Source of the DNA: JBLHKE01 sp047619485
GTDB lineage: Bacteria; Verrucomicrobiota; Verrucomicrobiia; Verrucomicrobiales; DEV007
NCBI GenBank assembly: GCA_047619485.1
Contig: JBLHKE010000377.1
Coordinates: 1 to 7,424, forward strand
Length of the DNA stretch: 7,424 nucleotides
Reading direction: 5' to 3'
Both the position numbers and the translations under genes were made by a program. Below, one piece after another: positions 1 to 6,653 of this stretch. Position 1 is the stretch's first letter; the number at the start of each line of letters is the position of its first letter. Below the pieces are notes generated by a model. The model was given only the letters and a program-made list of their open reading frames with translations. It was not told where the DNA came from and did no database searches.

Positions 1-30
1 GCGCTCACTAAGACTTCACGGTCAAGCCCG

Positions 31-54
31 AAAGCTCTAAAAGCTCTAAAAGCT
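31..54. repeat. Short tandem repeat, 9-bp unit
   Basis: The unit aaagctcta occurs at 31-39 and 40-48 and is followed by a partial copy, aaagct, at 49-54, giving about 2.7 copies. In the first forward frame it would read Lys-Ala-Leu repeats, but there is no good evidence that this frame is translated. The array is small and may be simple replication slippage. Confidence 0.8.
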
Positions 55-59
55 GCGGG

Positions 60-80
60 AAAAACGGGAGACGATGCTCC
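60..80 (-). terminator. Weak candidate rho-independent terminator of the minus-strand cluster
   Basis: Read on the minus strand, ggag (80-77) and ctcc (70-67) can form a 4-bp stem around a 6-nt loop, followed shortly by a run of five T (64-60). It is in the right place, downstream of the last gene of the minus-strand cluster. The stem is short, so it may not work alone. The stronger dyad at 82-107 sits just upstream in the same transcript and could contribute. Confidence 0.22.
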
Positions 81-81
81 A

Positions 82-107
82 ATCAAGTGGCCGTTATGTC
101 ACTTGAT
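82..107. repeat. Perfect 8-bp inverted repeat
   Basis: The arms atcaagtg (82-89) and cacttgat (100-107) are exact reverse complements with a 10-nt spacer. On the plus strand the stem can extend inward by a G-U and a C-G pair, leaving a 6-nt loop. There is no T-run directly after either side. It could be a transcript hairpin at the end of the minus-strand cluster or a two-fold protein-binding site, and the sequence alone does not decide. Confidence 0.6.
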
Positions 108-241
108 ATCTGACCTGTCTCAGGATGCCAATACGGCGGCGTCTAGCTCGGCGAAATCATATGACGTTTTTCTTTGGCCGCAGCTGGGATCTTCGGCCGG
201 TTATGAAGCGCAACGGAAGGCACAAGGGCGATCCGTCCAGT

Positions 242-1585
242 TCACTGCCGCGAAACTCCCGCCTCGGGTGCGATTTCGGTCGGGCCAGAGATGCTGTTCA
301 GCGCGATCAGATTCCTCTCCCCGTCGCCGGCAAAGCGGAGCGAGCCGCGGGCGCGTTTTTCTTTGCGTGTCTCGGCGATGGTGCATCCGGTGATGATCAC
401 GTCTTCGCAACCTTTCGCATCGATCGCATACGGGGCGCCGTCTGCGAAGACGCATCCGCTCACCGCCAGCCGTTTGCAGTTCACGATCTCCAACAACGAC
501 GCCCCGCTCTTCTGACCTTCCTCGGATTCGTCGCGGAAAGTGCAGCCGGTCAGGGTGCAGTCTTCGCTATCGATCAGGCGCACGCCGGTGCCGAACTGCG
601 GGGTGTGGCGGCGGAACTGGTTCGTGCCGATCGTGATGAGGCGCGACTGCTCGATGAGCAGGTTGCGCTGACCGCAGGAGTAGATCGTGTTCCCGCTCAA
701 GGTGATGCCGTAGCAGCCGGTGAGGTGCACGTTGTTCTGTTGCGAACCGATGACATTGCCGGTGATCGAGATCAGACCTGGAGGCCGGGAGGCATCTGGT
801 TTTTCGATGATGCGGATGTTGGCGCCACCTTTTGATTCGGTGGCTTGGATCGTGTTGGACGCGATCGTCACCTCGTTGACACTCGCGCCCTCGGCGGTCG
901 TGTCGATCCAGATCTCCGCCGTTGGGCCGCCCGGGAGTCCCTTATGGGACTTGTCGTTGTTGTATTCGATATCGTTGCCGGTGATCTGCAGGTTGCGGAT
1001 CTCGGAGCGCTCGATGCGGATACCGCCGAGGCGATTGTAGCTGATGTGCGAGCCGGTGATGTTGATCTGGTGGAGGTTGAGCCCGTCGAGAAAAATGCCG
1101 ACACCGTGGTTGTGGTAGAGGTGGCAATTGCTGATGATGACGTTGCGGTTGCGCTCCACCAGGTGGATGGCGTGGCGGGTGTGGCGCACCATCACGGCGT
1201 CGAAGACCGACTGCATGGTGCCAGCCAGCTCGAAACCGTCGGCCTCAGGGTGCGCGCCCTCGATTGCGATACCGCGAACGGTTGGCATGCGTTCTGTTTT
1301 CCAGGTCGCGGGTGTCACGCTGCCAGGATCGCCAGTGCCTGCGTGGTTTCCCGTGAGTCGGAAAGCCGGACCGGCGGCAGCCATGACGATCGTCGCAGTG
1401 CCTGCGTCGCCAGTGATCGCGCAAGTGCCACGCGAGCCGATCGGGACTTCGATCGTGCCGCTGATCTTGTAGTTGCCCTTGGGGAATTCCAACAAACCAT
1501 CTCCATCCTTCATCGCGTGTCGGATGGCGGCGGTGTCGTCGGTGATTCCGTCGCCGGTGGCTCCAAATTGTCTAACGTCGCTCAT
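242..1585 (-). CDS. Right-handed parallel beta-helix protein (pectate-lyase-like fold)
   Basis: This 447-residue protein opens with VRQFGATGDGITDDTAAI (residues 4-21), the N-terminal hallmark of the pectate lyase superfamily 3 fold. Repeating coils follow, each with a turn such as ITGN, LSGN or TGC (residues 176-179, 201-204, 296-299, 346-348, 376-378, 399-401), as expected for a parallel beta-helix that binds or cleaves polysaccharide. Which sugar it acts on, and whether it is catalytic, cannot be told. I chose the ATG at 1583-1585; an in-frame TTG at 1601-1603 would add only six residues. Neither start gives a signal peptide, although the three upstream neighbours are exported. It is the last gene of the cluster, 106 bp after the DUF1552 gene from this start. 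No Shine-Dalgarno sequence is evident. The coil turn position holds Asn in the middle of the protein and Cys near the C-terminus, and the many free cysteines would suit a reducing cytoplasm. Confidence 0.87.
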   Translation of the reverse strand: MSDVRQFGATGDGITDDTAAIRHAMKDGDGLLEFPKGNYKISGTIEVPIGSRGTCAITGDAGTATIVMAAAGPAFRLTGNHAGTGDPGSVTPATWKTERMPTVRGIAIEGAHPEADGFELAGTMQSVFDAVMVRHTRHAIHLVERNRNVIISNCHLYHNHGVGIFLDGLNLHQINITGSHISYNRLGGIRIERSEIRNLQITGNDIEYNNDKSHKGLPGGPTAEIWIDTTAEGASVNEVTIASNTIQATESKGGANIRIIEKPDASRPPGLISITGNVIGSQQNNVHLTGCYGITLSGNTIYSCGQRNLLIEQSRLITIGTNQFRRHTPQFGTGVRLIDSEDCTLTGCTFRDESEEGQKSGASLLEIVNCKRLAVSGCVFADGAPYAIDAKGCEDVIITGCTIAETRKEKRARGSLRFAGDGERNLIALNSISGPTEIAPEAGVSRQ

Positions 1586-1691
1586 GGGGAAAGTCTGGCG
1601 CAATCCGCACCCGTTGGCCAGCGTAGACGGAGCTGGAGAGTCTGCGCTTCAACTGTGTTTGGGCAGAATGCGGGCGGCGGCCTCGGCTGGT

Positions 1692-3077
1692 CTAGCGGCT
1701 GGCTACAATCTCCGTCAGCTGTTTGGTCGCGATACCAATCGGCCGATCCAGCGGGATGCCCGCGCAGGTGAGCAAGGTCGTGAGCAGGTCGCCCTGATTG
1801 CCCTTGGTGTCGGTGAGGAATTGTCCGGTGTTGACTGAACCTCCCCCGCGTCCGGCAACGATGAAGGGAAGGTTCTTGCGCGAGTGGTCGCTCCCGTCCT
1901 CCAGGCCAGAGCCCCACATCATGATGCAATTGTCGAGCAGGGTGCCGTCACCTTCCCGCAGGCTGTGCATCTTCTTCACCATGTAAGCGAATTGGTCGAT
2001 GTTGAACTTAGTGATCGCAGCCACTTTGCGAATCTTCTCGGTGTCTGTGTTGCCGTGATGGGTCTGGGAGTGATGCTCGTCGTTGAATCCAAGTTCCGGA
2101 TAGGAAACCCCGTTCGGCAACGAGCCGACGTAGGTGCTGACACGGGTGGTGTCGGTCTGGAAGGCCAGGACGTTGAGGTCGCACATCACCTGCATGTACT
2201 CACTGCGTTTGTCACCTTCGGGAATCTTGATCTCGATGGTCGGGGAATCGGAGGCCTTGCGCTTGCTGACGCTGACTCCAGCCTTTTCCAGAGCAGCCTC
2301 TTGCTGGCGATACTCAATAGCGGCGATACGGCGTTCGACCGAACGCACGCTGTCCAAATATTCGTCCAGCTTGTGCTGATCGTTCTGGGGTAACTTTTTG
2401 CGGAGGTCTCTGGCTCCTCCGATGACCAGATCCAACATCTGTCGATCGAGCGGGTTCGCCTGGGAGGTTTGGCCGGGCTTGTCGGATTTGCGGAACAGCC
2501 GATTGAGAACGCTGCGCGGATTGGTCTCTGCGGGGACCGGCTGAGTGGGCGAACGATAGCTGCAGTAGTTGTAATACCCCTCGTGCAATCCCTCCTGGTT
2601 CTCCTTGTGTGTCTGAGGCATGGTCGCCAACTCCAGAGAGGGCAGTGATGTTAGACTGCCCACGTAATTGGCGGCAATCTGATCTGCGGAAATCGCGATA
2701 TTGATCCGATTGCGGGTGGCCGCGTCTGGCAAAATCGCCGTGAGCCAGGTGGATAGTTCAAGCGCATGGGGAGCACCATTGAACGGGGCAATCGGGACGC
2801 CCGAGATGCCTTTCATCAGTAGACATTGGTCGAGCACCGTTCGCAGCGACTCGAGGGCAGGCGGCGGTGACGAGAGGAAACTCTTTGAATCTTTGGGCCA
2901 GAACTGATCCATGACGACCCCGTGGGGCATGTACATGAAACCCAGTCGAACTGGTGGTTTGAAAGGCTTGTCCTTGGTGGACTCTGCCCAACCCATGGTA
3001 TCCAGAAGCGGCAGCGCCAGTGAGGCACCAGCTCCTCTCAAGAAGGTGCGACGATCAACTAGGAAGTTTTTTGTCAT
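1692..3077 (-). CDS. DUF1552 family protein, Tat-exported
   Basis: This 461-residue protein has a twin-arginine signal: DRRTFLRG at residues 8-15, then a hydrophobic stretch (ASLALPLL, 18-25) and a likely cut near residue 31. The remainder matches DUF1552 end to end. Visible family features are RLGFMYMPHGV (44-54), the conserved region before and around HHSQTHHGN (335-343), and the C-terminal GSGLEDGSDHSRKNLP (389-404) followed by a glycine-rich AGRGGG (408-413). The family is distantly related to DUF1501 and may share an alkaline-phosphatase-like fold; its activity is unknown. Tat export suggests it folds, perhaps with a cofactor, before crossing the membrane. The start lies only 15 bp after the stop of the DUF1592-family gene, so the two are very probably cotranscribed and work together. 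The leader just before the ATG reads CTCCTCCT, the opposite of a Shine-Dalgarno sequence, so initiation may depend on coupling to the upstream gene. Length and ends look intact. Confidence 0.95.
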   Translation of the reverse strand: MTKNFLVDRRTFLRGAGASLALPLLDTMGWAESTKDKPFKPPVRLGFMYMPHGVVMDQFWPKDSKSFLSSPPPALESLRTVLDQCLLMKGISGVPIAPFNGAPHALELSTWLTAILPDAATRNRINIAISADQIAANYVGSLTSLPSLELATMPQTHKENQEGLHEGYYNYCSYRSPTQPVPAETNPRSVLNRLFRKSDKPGQTSQANPLDRQMLDLVIGGARDLRKKLPQNDQHKLDEYLDSVRSVERRIAAIEYRQQEAALEKAGVSVSKRKASDSPTIEIKIPEGDKRSEYMQVMCDLNVLAFQTDTTRVSTYVGSLPNGVSYPELGFNDEHHSQTHHGNTDTEKIRKVAAITKFNIDQFAYMVKKMHSLREGDGTLLDNCIMMWGSGLEDGSDHSRKNLPFIVAGRGGGSVNTGQFLTDTKGNQGDLLTTLLTCAGIPLDRPIGIATKQLTEIVASR

Positions 3078-3092
3078 AGGAGGAGTTGGCGG

Positions 3093-5021
3093 TTATTCTT
3101 GGATTCGACGGAAAGTGAATGGGTAGCTAGTGACGATTTCAGAGATGAGGGTCTGCATCCGGTAGTCGTCACTTTCGATAGTTTCCATCAGCTGATCCAC
3201 CACAATTTCGTCATAGCCTTCCAGCTGGCGGCATAAGGCATAGGCCAGGAATCGCTCTGTCAGGTTGCGCGCGAGGTCACCCTCGCGTGCGGCGATGATG
3301 GCTTTCAGTTCTTTGGGAGAGGTGAAATGCTTCCCGCCGGGAAGCTCGCCTGCGGCATCGATCGGGCCTCCGCTATCGTCCTGCTCGCGCCAGCGCCCGA
3401 TGGCATCGAAATTCTCCAAGCCAAAGCCGATGGGGTCGAGCACCTTGTGGCAATTCGCGCACGTGGCATTGGTCTGATGCAGTTCTGTGCGCTGACGCAG
3501 GGTCAGGTTGGCGACTGCCTGAGGGTTTTGTTTTTCCAATGCCGGAACGTTCGGTGGAGCGGGTGGCACATGTTCCCCCAACACTTGCTCAAGCACCCAG
3601 ACTCCGCGTTTGACCGGGCTGGTGCGGTTGGGGAATGATGTCGTCGCCAGCACGCCCGGCATTCCCAGGATCCCTCCGCGATTGGCATCCGTCAGCTTCA
3701 CCTTGCGCATCTCGGTTCCGGTGACGGTTTTTTCCATGCCGTAGAGCGTAGCGAGTGCCGCGTTTAAGAATGTGTAATCGCTGTCTACGAAGCGGACGAC
3801 ACTCTGGTTCTCATGCACGATGCTCTCGAAGAACAACCGGGCCTCTTCGTACATTGAGAGGCGCATCTCGGCGGTCATCTGCGGAAATTTTTCGGCGTCG
3901 AATGTTTTGCTGTCCAGATCACCAAGTCCCAGCCATTGCGCGCCGAAACCATCAAATAGGGCGCGGGAACGGTCGTGTTGGAGCATCCGTTTCACCTGCG
4001 CTTTCAAAATCGCGGTCTCGTGGAGTTTGCCGCTGTCTGCCAAGGAGAATAGCTCTGCATCGGGCATCGTTGCCCACAAGAGATAGGACAATCGGGACGC
4101 CAGTTGATAATCATCCAGAGGGACCATCTTGCGCCCCGGTTCGGCCTCGCCGGCGGGAGTAATAAAGAGGAACTGGGGAGAAACGAGAACCGCTTTGAGC
4201 ATCAATCGCAAGGCGGCCGGGTACTCGAGTTGGTTGTCCCGCGCCAGATCGAATACCTGCAGTAGGACATCGAGTTCCGCTTCCGAAGGGGGGCGGCGAT
4301 ACGCGTTTTTGGCAAGCGCGCGGGCGACAGTTTTGGCCGCTGCGCGTAGATCAGTCCCAGGCACAGGCGCTTCACCGAAGAGGCGTTTTTGCACCTCGGT
4401 GGGTGATTTATCCCCAGGCGCCAAAATTTGCTCTAGCACCTCATTGGCGATCCCGAGAATCTGCTCCGATTGAAGCGGTGATAGCGTGTTCAGATAGCCT
4501 TCACCGAACACCTCATCGGGCAACTCATCAGCGATTTTCGGATCAACACCGAAGAGATCGTGCAGCGTGTTTCCATACTCGACCTTGGTTAATCTACGGA
4601 TCACAAACAGACCGGGATCCTTCGGACTGAGAAACTTGATCTTGCCAATCCAGTCCTGAAACTCCTGGCGCTGTTCCTCTGTTGGCTGCTTGTCCTGGTC
4701 CTCAGGTGGCATCTCATGCGCCTTCACATTGGCAAGCGCCTGCCGCCACAGTCGACTCGATACCGTGTCCCCGGGACTTTTGAGTGCCGCCTCAAAGTTG
4801 ATCGCACCCTTGCTCCTCCGGTTGCCGTGACACTTGATGCAGTAATTCTTAACGAAGGGTGTGACTCCTTCATCGAAGGATTTTTTGGCATCGGCCTGCA
4901 GCGCTGCGAATGCCGCATCGTCGTCGGCCGGATCAGCCTGACATGGCACGGTTAGCAACAGCGCCAAGCCCAAGATGGGCGTGGCGATGGCGGCGCATGA
5001 AAATGTTCGAGGGCTTGTCAT
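3093..5021 (-). CDS. DUF1592-family multi-domain protein with c-type haem motifs
   Basis: This 642-residue secreted protein has the full domain order of its PVC family. A Sec-like signal peptide covers about 1-29 (cut near CQA-D). A cytochrome-c-like segment has CIKCH at 61-65 and HEMPPED at 102-108, where Met104 is a candidate second iron ligand. Next come DUF1587 (about 139-200, with RRLTKVEYGNTLHDLFG), DUF1595 (about 228-287, ending SPQFLF), DUF1592 (about 301-430, LDDYQLASRLSYLLW), DUF1588 (about 445-545, ILGMPGVLATTSFPNRTSPV and then CANCHKVLDPIGFGLENF) and DUF1585 (about 565-640). The second CxxCH, at 521-525, is usual for DUF1588; whether it carries haem is unknown. The protein probably acts outside the cytoplasm in electron transfer or substrate oxidation, partnered by the DUF1552 protein encoded 15 bp downstream. 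It starts 85 bp after the PQQ-like gene. Only a weak GAGA stretch lies before the ATG. All domains appear complete. Confidence 0.95.
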   Translation of the reverse strand: MTSPRTFSCAAIATPILGLALLLTVPCQADPADDDAAFAALQADAKKSFDEGVTPFVKNYCIKCHGNRRSKGAINFEAALKSPGDTVSSRLWRQALANVKAHEMPPEDQDKQPTEEQRQEFQDWIGKIKFLSPKDPGLFVIRRLTKVEYGNTLHDLFGVDPKIADELPDEVFGEGYLNTLSPLQSEQILGIANEVLEQILAPGDKSPTEVQKRLFGEAPVPGTDLRAAAKTVARALAKNAYRRPPSEAELDVLLQVFDLARDNQLEYPAALRLMLKAVLVSPQFLFITPAGEAEPGRKMVPLDDYQLASRLSYLLWATMPDAELFSLADSGKLHETAILKAQVKRMLQHDRSRALFDGFGAQWLGLGDLDSKTFDAEKFPQMTAEMRLSMYEEARLFFESIVHENQSVVRFVDSDYTFLNAALATLYGMEKTVTGTEMRKVKLTDANRGGILGMPGVLATTSFPNRTSPVKRGVWVLEQVLGEHVPPAPPNVPALEKQNPQAVANLTLRQRTELHQTNATCANCHKVLDPIGFGLENFDAIGRWREQDDSGGPIDAAGELPGGKHFTSPKELKAIIAAREGDLARNLTERFLAYALCRQLEGYDEIVVDQLMETIESDDYRMQTLISEIVTSYPFTFRRIQE

Positions 5022-5106
5022 TCGATTCTCGTATTGACCTTTGGAGTGGAGTCTAATGTTTGAGTTGTTGGGGAAGGGGAGTCACCGCAGTCGATGTATC
5101 TCTAGC

Positions 5107-6342
5107 CTACTCTGCGCCGATGCAGAACAAGTGCTTGTCGCCACGGATGTAGAATTTTCCGTCGTAGACTGCGGGCGATGCGTTGCATTCTTCGCCGAGT
5201 TCGCTCTGTGCGACCAGATCGAAATCTTCTCCTGGTCGGATGACGCTCATCACGCCCTGGTCAGAGAGGAAATATGCCAGGCCATTGGCGGCAATCGCTG
5301 ACGCGCTGTGCCGTCGTGGCAGGCGCTCATTCCACATGGAATCGCCATTGTCAGCAAGGAAGCAGGAGGAGACGCCGCCGTCTGAGACCACTAGAAAATA
5401 CTCTCCGATTGCAACCGGTGAGGGCACGTAGGACGCGCTTCTGGTCGTGCGCCAAACGATGTGAGAATCGGTGACGTTGCCTTTTCCGTCCGGCTTGATC
5501 GCTAACATGTGACGCTCGGGAAAGCCGCAGGTCATAAATAGTAGCTCGCCGTTGTAGACTAGCGAGGCGACAAATTGCTCAGTCGGGCCGTCGATGATCC
5601 AATGTTGCTCGCCGGAGTCGGGATCGTAGCTGGCCACGGATTTGCTACCGGAGAGGATCATCTGCGTGCGCCCGTCGATCTCGCGGATGATCGGCGTGCA
5701 GTAGCTGCGGGTCTTGTTTGGTCGCGGCGTTTTCCAGATCGTTTTTCCGTTCGCCCGGTCGAGTGCTATGAGGTATGCCTCTCCGTCGTGGTCGCCATTG
5801 ATGATGAGTTTCTCCTTCCACAGGATCGGGCTGGAGCAGTAACCGTGGACACTGGAAAAAATTCCCGGCCGGCGCTCCCAGAGTTTCTTGCCGGCAAAGT
5901 TGTAGGCGGCGATGAACATCTCGTTCTCATCAAGGAAGCTAACATACACGCACTCGCCATCGGTGACCGGCGTGCTGGAGGCGAGGCTGTTTAGTTTGTG
6001 GATCCGCTCGACAGGTGATTTCAGAACGGTCTTCTGCCAGAGGATTTTTCCGCTCGGGCGGTCGATGCAAATCAGCACACGCTCTTGGCTGCCCTTGAGC
6101 GCGGCGACGGTGAAAATCCTATCTTCCCAGATAATCGGCGAGGCGTGTCCCTTTCCTGGAAGCGGCGTCTTCCAGACGACATCCTTCGACATGCTCCAAT
6201 CTGTCGGGATACGCGGGTCGTTCTCCGTGCTACCGTCACCCCGCGGTCCGCGCCAGCCTGGCCAGTTTTCAGCGGCTCCGAGAGAGGATCCGAGGATGAT
6301 GAGGATGGATGGCGCGAGTAAGAAAATTGAGAGCGGGCGCAT
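5107..6342 (-). CDS. Secreted PQQ-like beta-propeller repeat protein
   Basis: I start this 411-residue protein at the ATG at 6340-6342 because it gives a clean signal peptide (MRPL, hydrophobic core SIFLLAPSILIILG, cut near GAA-EN at residue 24). The frame stays open to an ATG at 6475-6477, but the extra 45 residues are polar and would bury the signal. The mature protein begins NWPGWRGPRGDG (26-37), typical of planctomycete and verrucomicrobial proteins of this type. The propeller blades show repeated G-x-x-x-W motifs: GKILW (98-102), GKKLW (151-155), GKTIW (199-203), GEQHW (244-248) and GDSMW (333-337). It is shorter than true quinoprotein dehydrogenases and lacks their extra domains, so PQQ binding or enzyme activity should not be assumed; a binding or scaffold role outside the cytoplasm is equally likely. 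It is the first gene of the minus-strand cluster, and no clear Shine-Dalgarno sequence precedes it. Any promoter should lie in the divergent region above 6342. Confidence 0.92.
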   Translation of the reverse strand: MRPLSIFLLAPSILIILGSSLGAAENWPGWRGPRGDGSTENDPRIPTDWSMSKDVVWKTPLPGKGHASPIIWEDRIFTVAALKGSQERVLICIDRPSGKILWQKTVLKSPVERIHKLNSLASSTPVTDGECVYVSFLDENEMFIAAYNFAGKKLWERRPGIFSSVHGYCSSPILWKEKLIINGDHDGEAYLIALDRANGKTIWKTPRPNKTRSYCTPIIREIDGRTQMILSGSKSVASYDPDSGEQHWIIDGPTEQFVASLVYNGELLFMTCGFPERHMLAIKPDGKGNVTDSHIVWRTTRSASYVPSPVAIGEYFLVVSDGGVSSCFLADNGDSMWNERLPRRHSASAIAANGLAYFLSDQGVMSVIRPGEDFDLVAQSELGEECNASPAVYDGKFYIRGDKHLFCIGAE

Positions 6343-6373
6343 AATGGTGTGGGATTGGTTCGAAAGTTGCGTG

Positions 6374-6387
6374 CCTACAACCGTAGG
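6374..6387. repeat. Small inverted repeat upstream of the beta-propeller gene
   Basis: The arms cctac (6374-6378) and gtagg (6383-6387) flank a 4-nt loop and lie about 32 bp before the start codon of the beta-propeller gene. In its transcript this would be a 5-bp hairpin in the leader. It may be regulatory, but a stem this short is often chance. Confidence 0.35.
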
Positions 6388-6556
6388 TGTGCACGGTCGA
6401 GAGTAGTCTCCGGAATCGGCTTCTGCAATGTGATGGAGGCGGCGAAATGAACCCGTCACGGACTGGCCAGAGACCATTCTACATATTGAAGCGAACCACC
6501 AATCAGCGAGTTGGAGAGCCGGCTACCGCAGCCGTGATCGAAGCTCGGAGGTGTTC

Positions 6557-6581
6557 TGAACAACCATAGGAGATTTGTTCA
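6557..6581. repeat. 7-bp inverted repeat in the divergent region
   Basis: The arms tgaacaa (6557-6563) and ttgttca (6575-6581) are exact reverse complements with an 11-nt spacer. The centre-to-centre distance of about 18 bp puts both half-sites on nearly the same DNA face, as in many dimeric repressor or activator sites. It lies 73 bp ahead of the plus-strand gene start and about 215 bp ahead of the minus-strand cluster. This is an operator candidate by position and symmetry only. Confidence 0.4.
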
Positions 6582-6653
6582 ACTGGCCGACTGAGCCAGC
6601 TGCCGATTCCACGACGAGCATTCTGGGTAGATTTTCGTCGCTGGCGTGCGTCG

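Larger units (their letters stand above)
1..241. other. Intergenic region downstream of the beta-helix gene
   Basis: No convincing gene was found here. The region lies downstream of the minus-strand cluster and holds a 9-bp tandem repeat (31-54), a weak hairpin next to a T-run on the minus strand (60-80) and an 8-bp dyad (82-107). The first forward frame is open from base 1 to a TGA at 391-393, so the tail of a gene running in from the left cannot be excluded. However, codon third positions between 1 and 102 are only about 40 percent G or C, and the frame would run 152 bp into the beta-helix gene on the other strand, so I read it as non-coding. Confidence 0.6.
6343..6653. other. Divergent intergenic region between the minus-strand cluster and the plus-strand membrane gene
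   Basis: These 311 bp should hold the promoters of both divergent units. I see no strong sigma-70-type pair. The best -10-like box for the minus strand is TAGAAT (6481-6476), but it lacks a matching -35. For the plus strand, TAGATT (6628-6633) is preceded by a poor ATTCCA. Two small dyads are present (6374-6387 and 6557-6581). A 60-codon forward frame starting with GTG at 6387 has no family resemblance or ribosome-binding site and is probably chance. No RNA gene was recognised. Confidence 0.5.

Noticed and set aside
125..835. 236-codon forward open frame
   Set aside because: Most of it is antisense to the beta-helix gene, with composition expected of a shadow and no recognisable motifs or ribosome-binding site.
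845..1771. 308-codon forward open frame opposite the beta-helix gene
   Set aside because: It is fully antisense to a well supported beta-helix gene and its start, its protein is a Val/Asp/Ala-rich mirror of that coding sequence, and it resembles no family. Long antisense frames are common in GC-rich genes.
1884..2393. 169-codon forward open frame opposite the DUF1552 gene
   Set aside because: It is antisense to conserved DUF1552 motifs and shows no family resemblance of its own.
3078..3085. aggaggag on the plus strand looks like a perfect Shine-Dalgarno sequence
   Set aside because: No plausible plus-strand gene starts just downstream; both flanking genes are strongly supported on the minus strand, where this reads CTCCTCCT.
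6343..6477. 45-residue N-terminal extension of the beta-propeller protein
   Set aside because: The extension is polar and would place the clear signal peptide internally; the ATG at 6340-6342 begins directly with a normal signal peptide.
6476..6504. Sigma-70-like promoter on the minus strand with TAGAAT as -10
   Set aside because: No acceptable -35 at 16-18 bp, and it lies about 134 bp from the start codon; too weak to annotate.
6387..6569. 60-codon forward frame in the divergent region
   Set aside because: GTG start with no ribosome-binding site, polar unstructured composition and no motif; it is not distinguishable from a chance frame.
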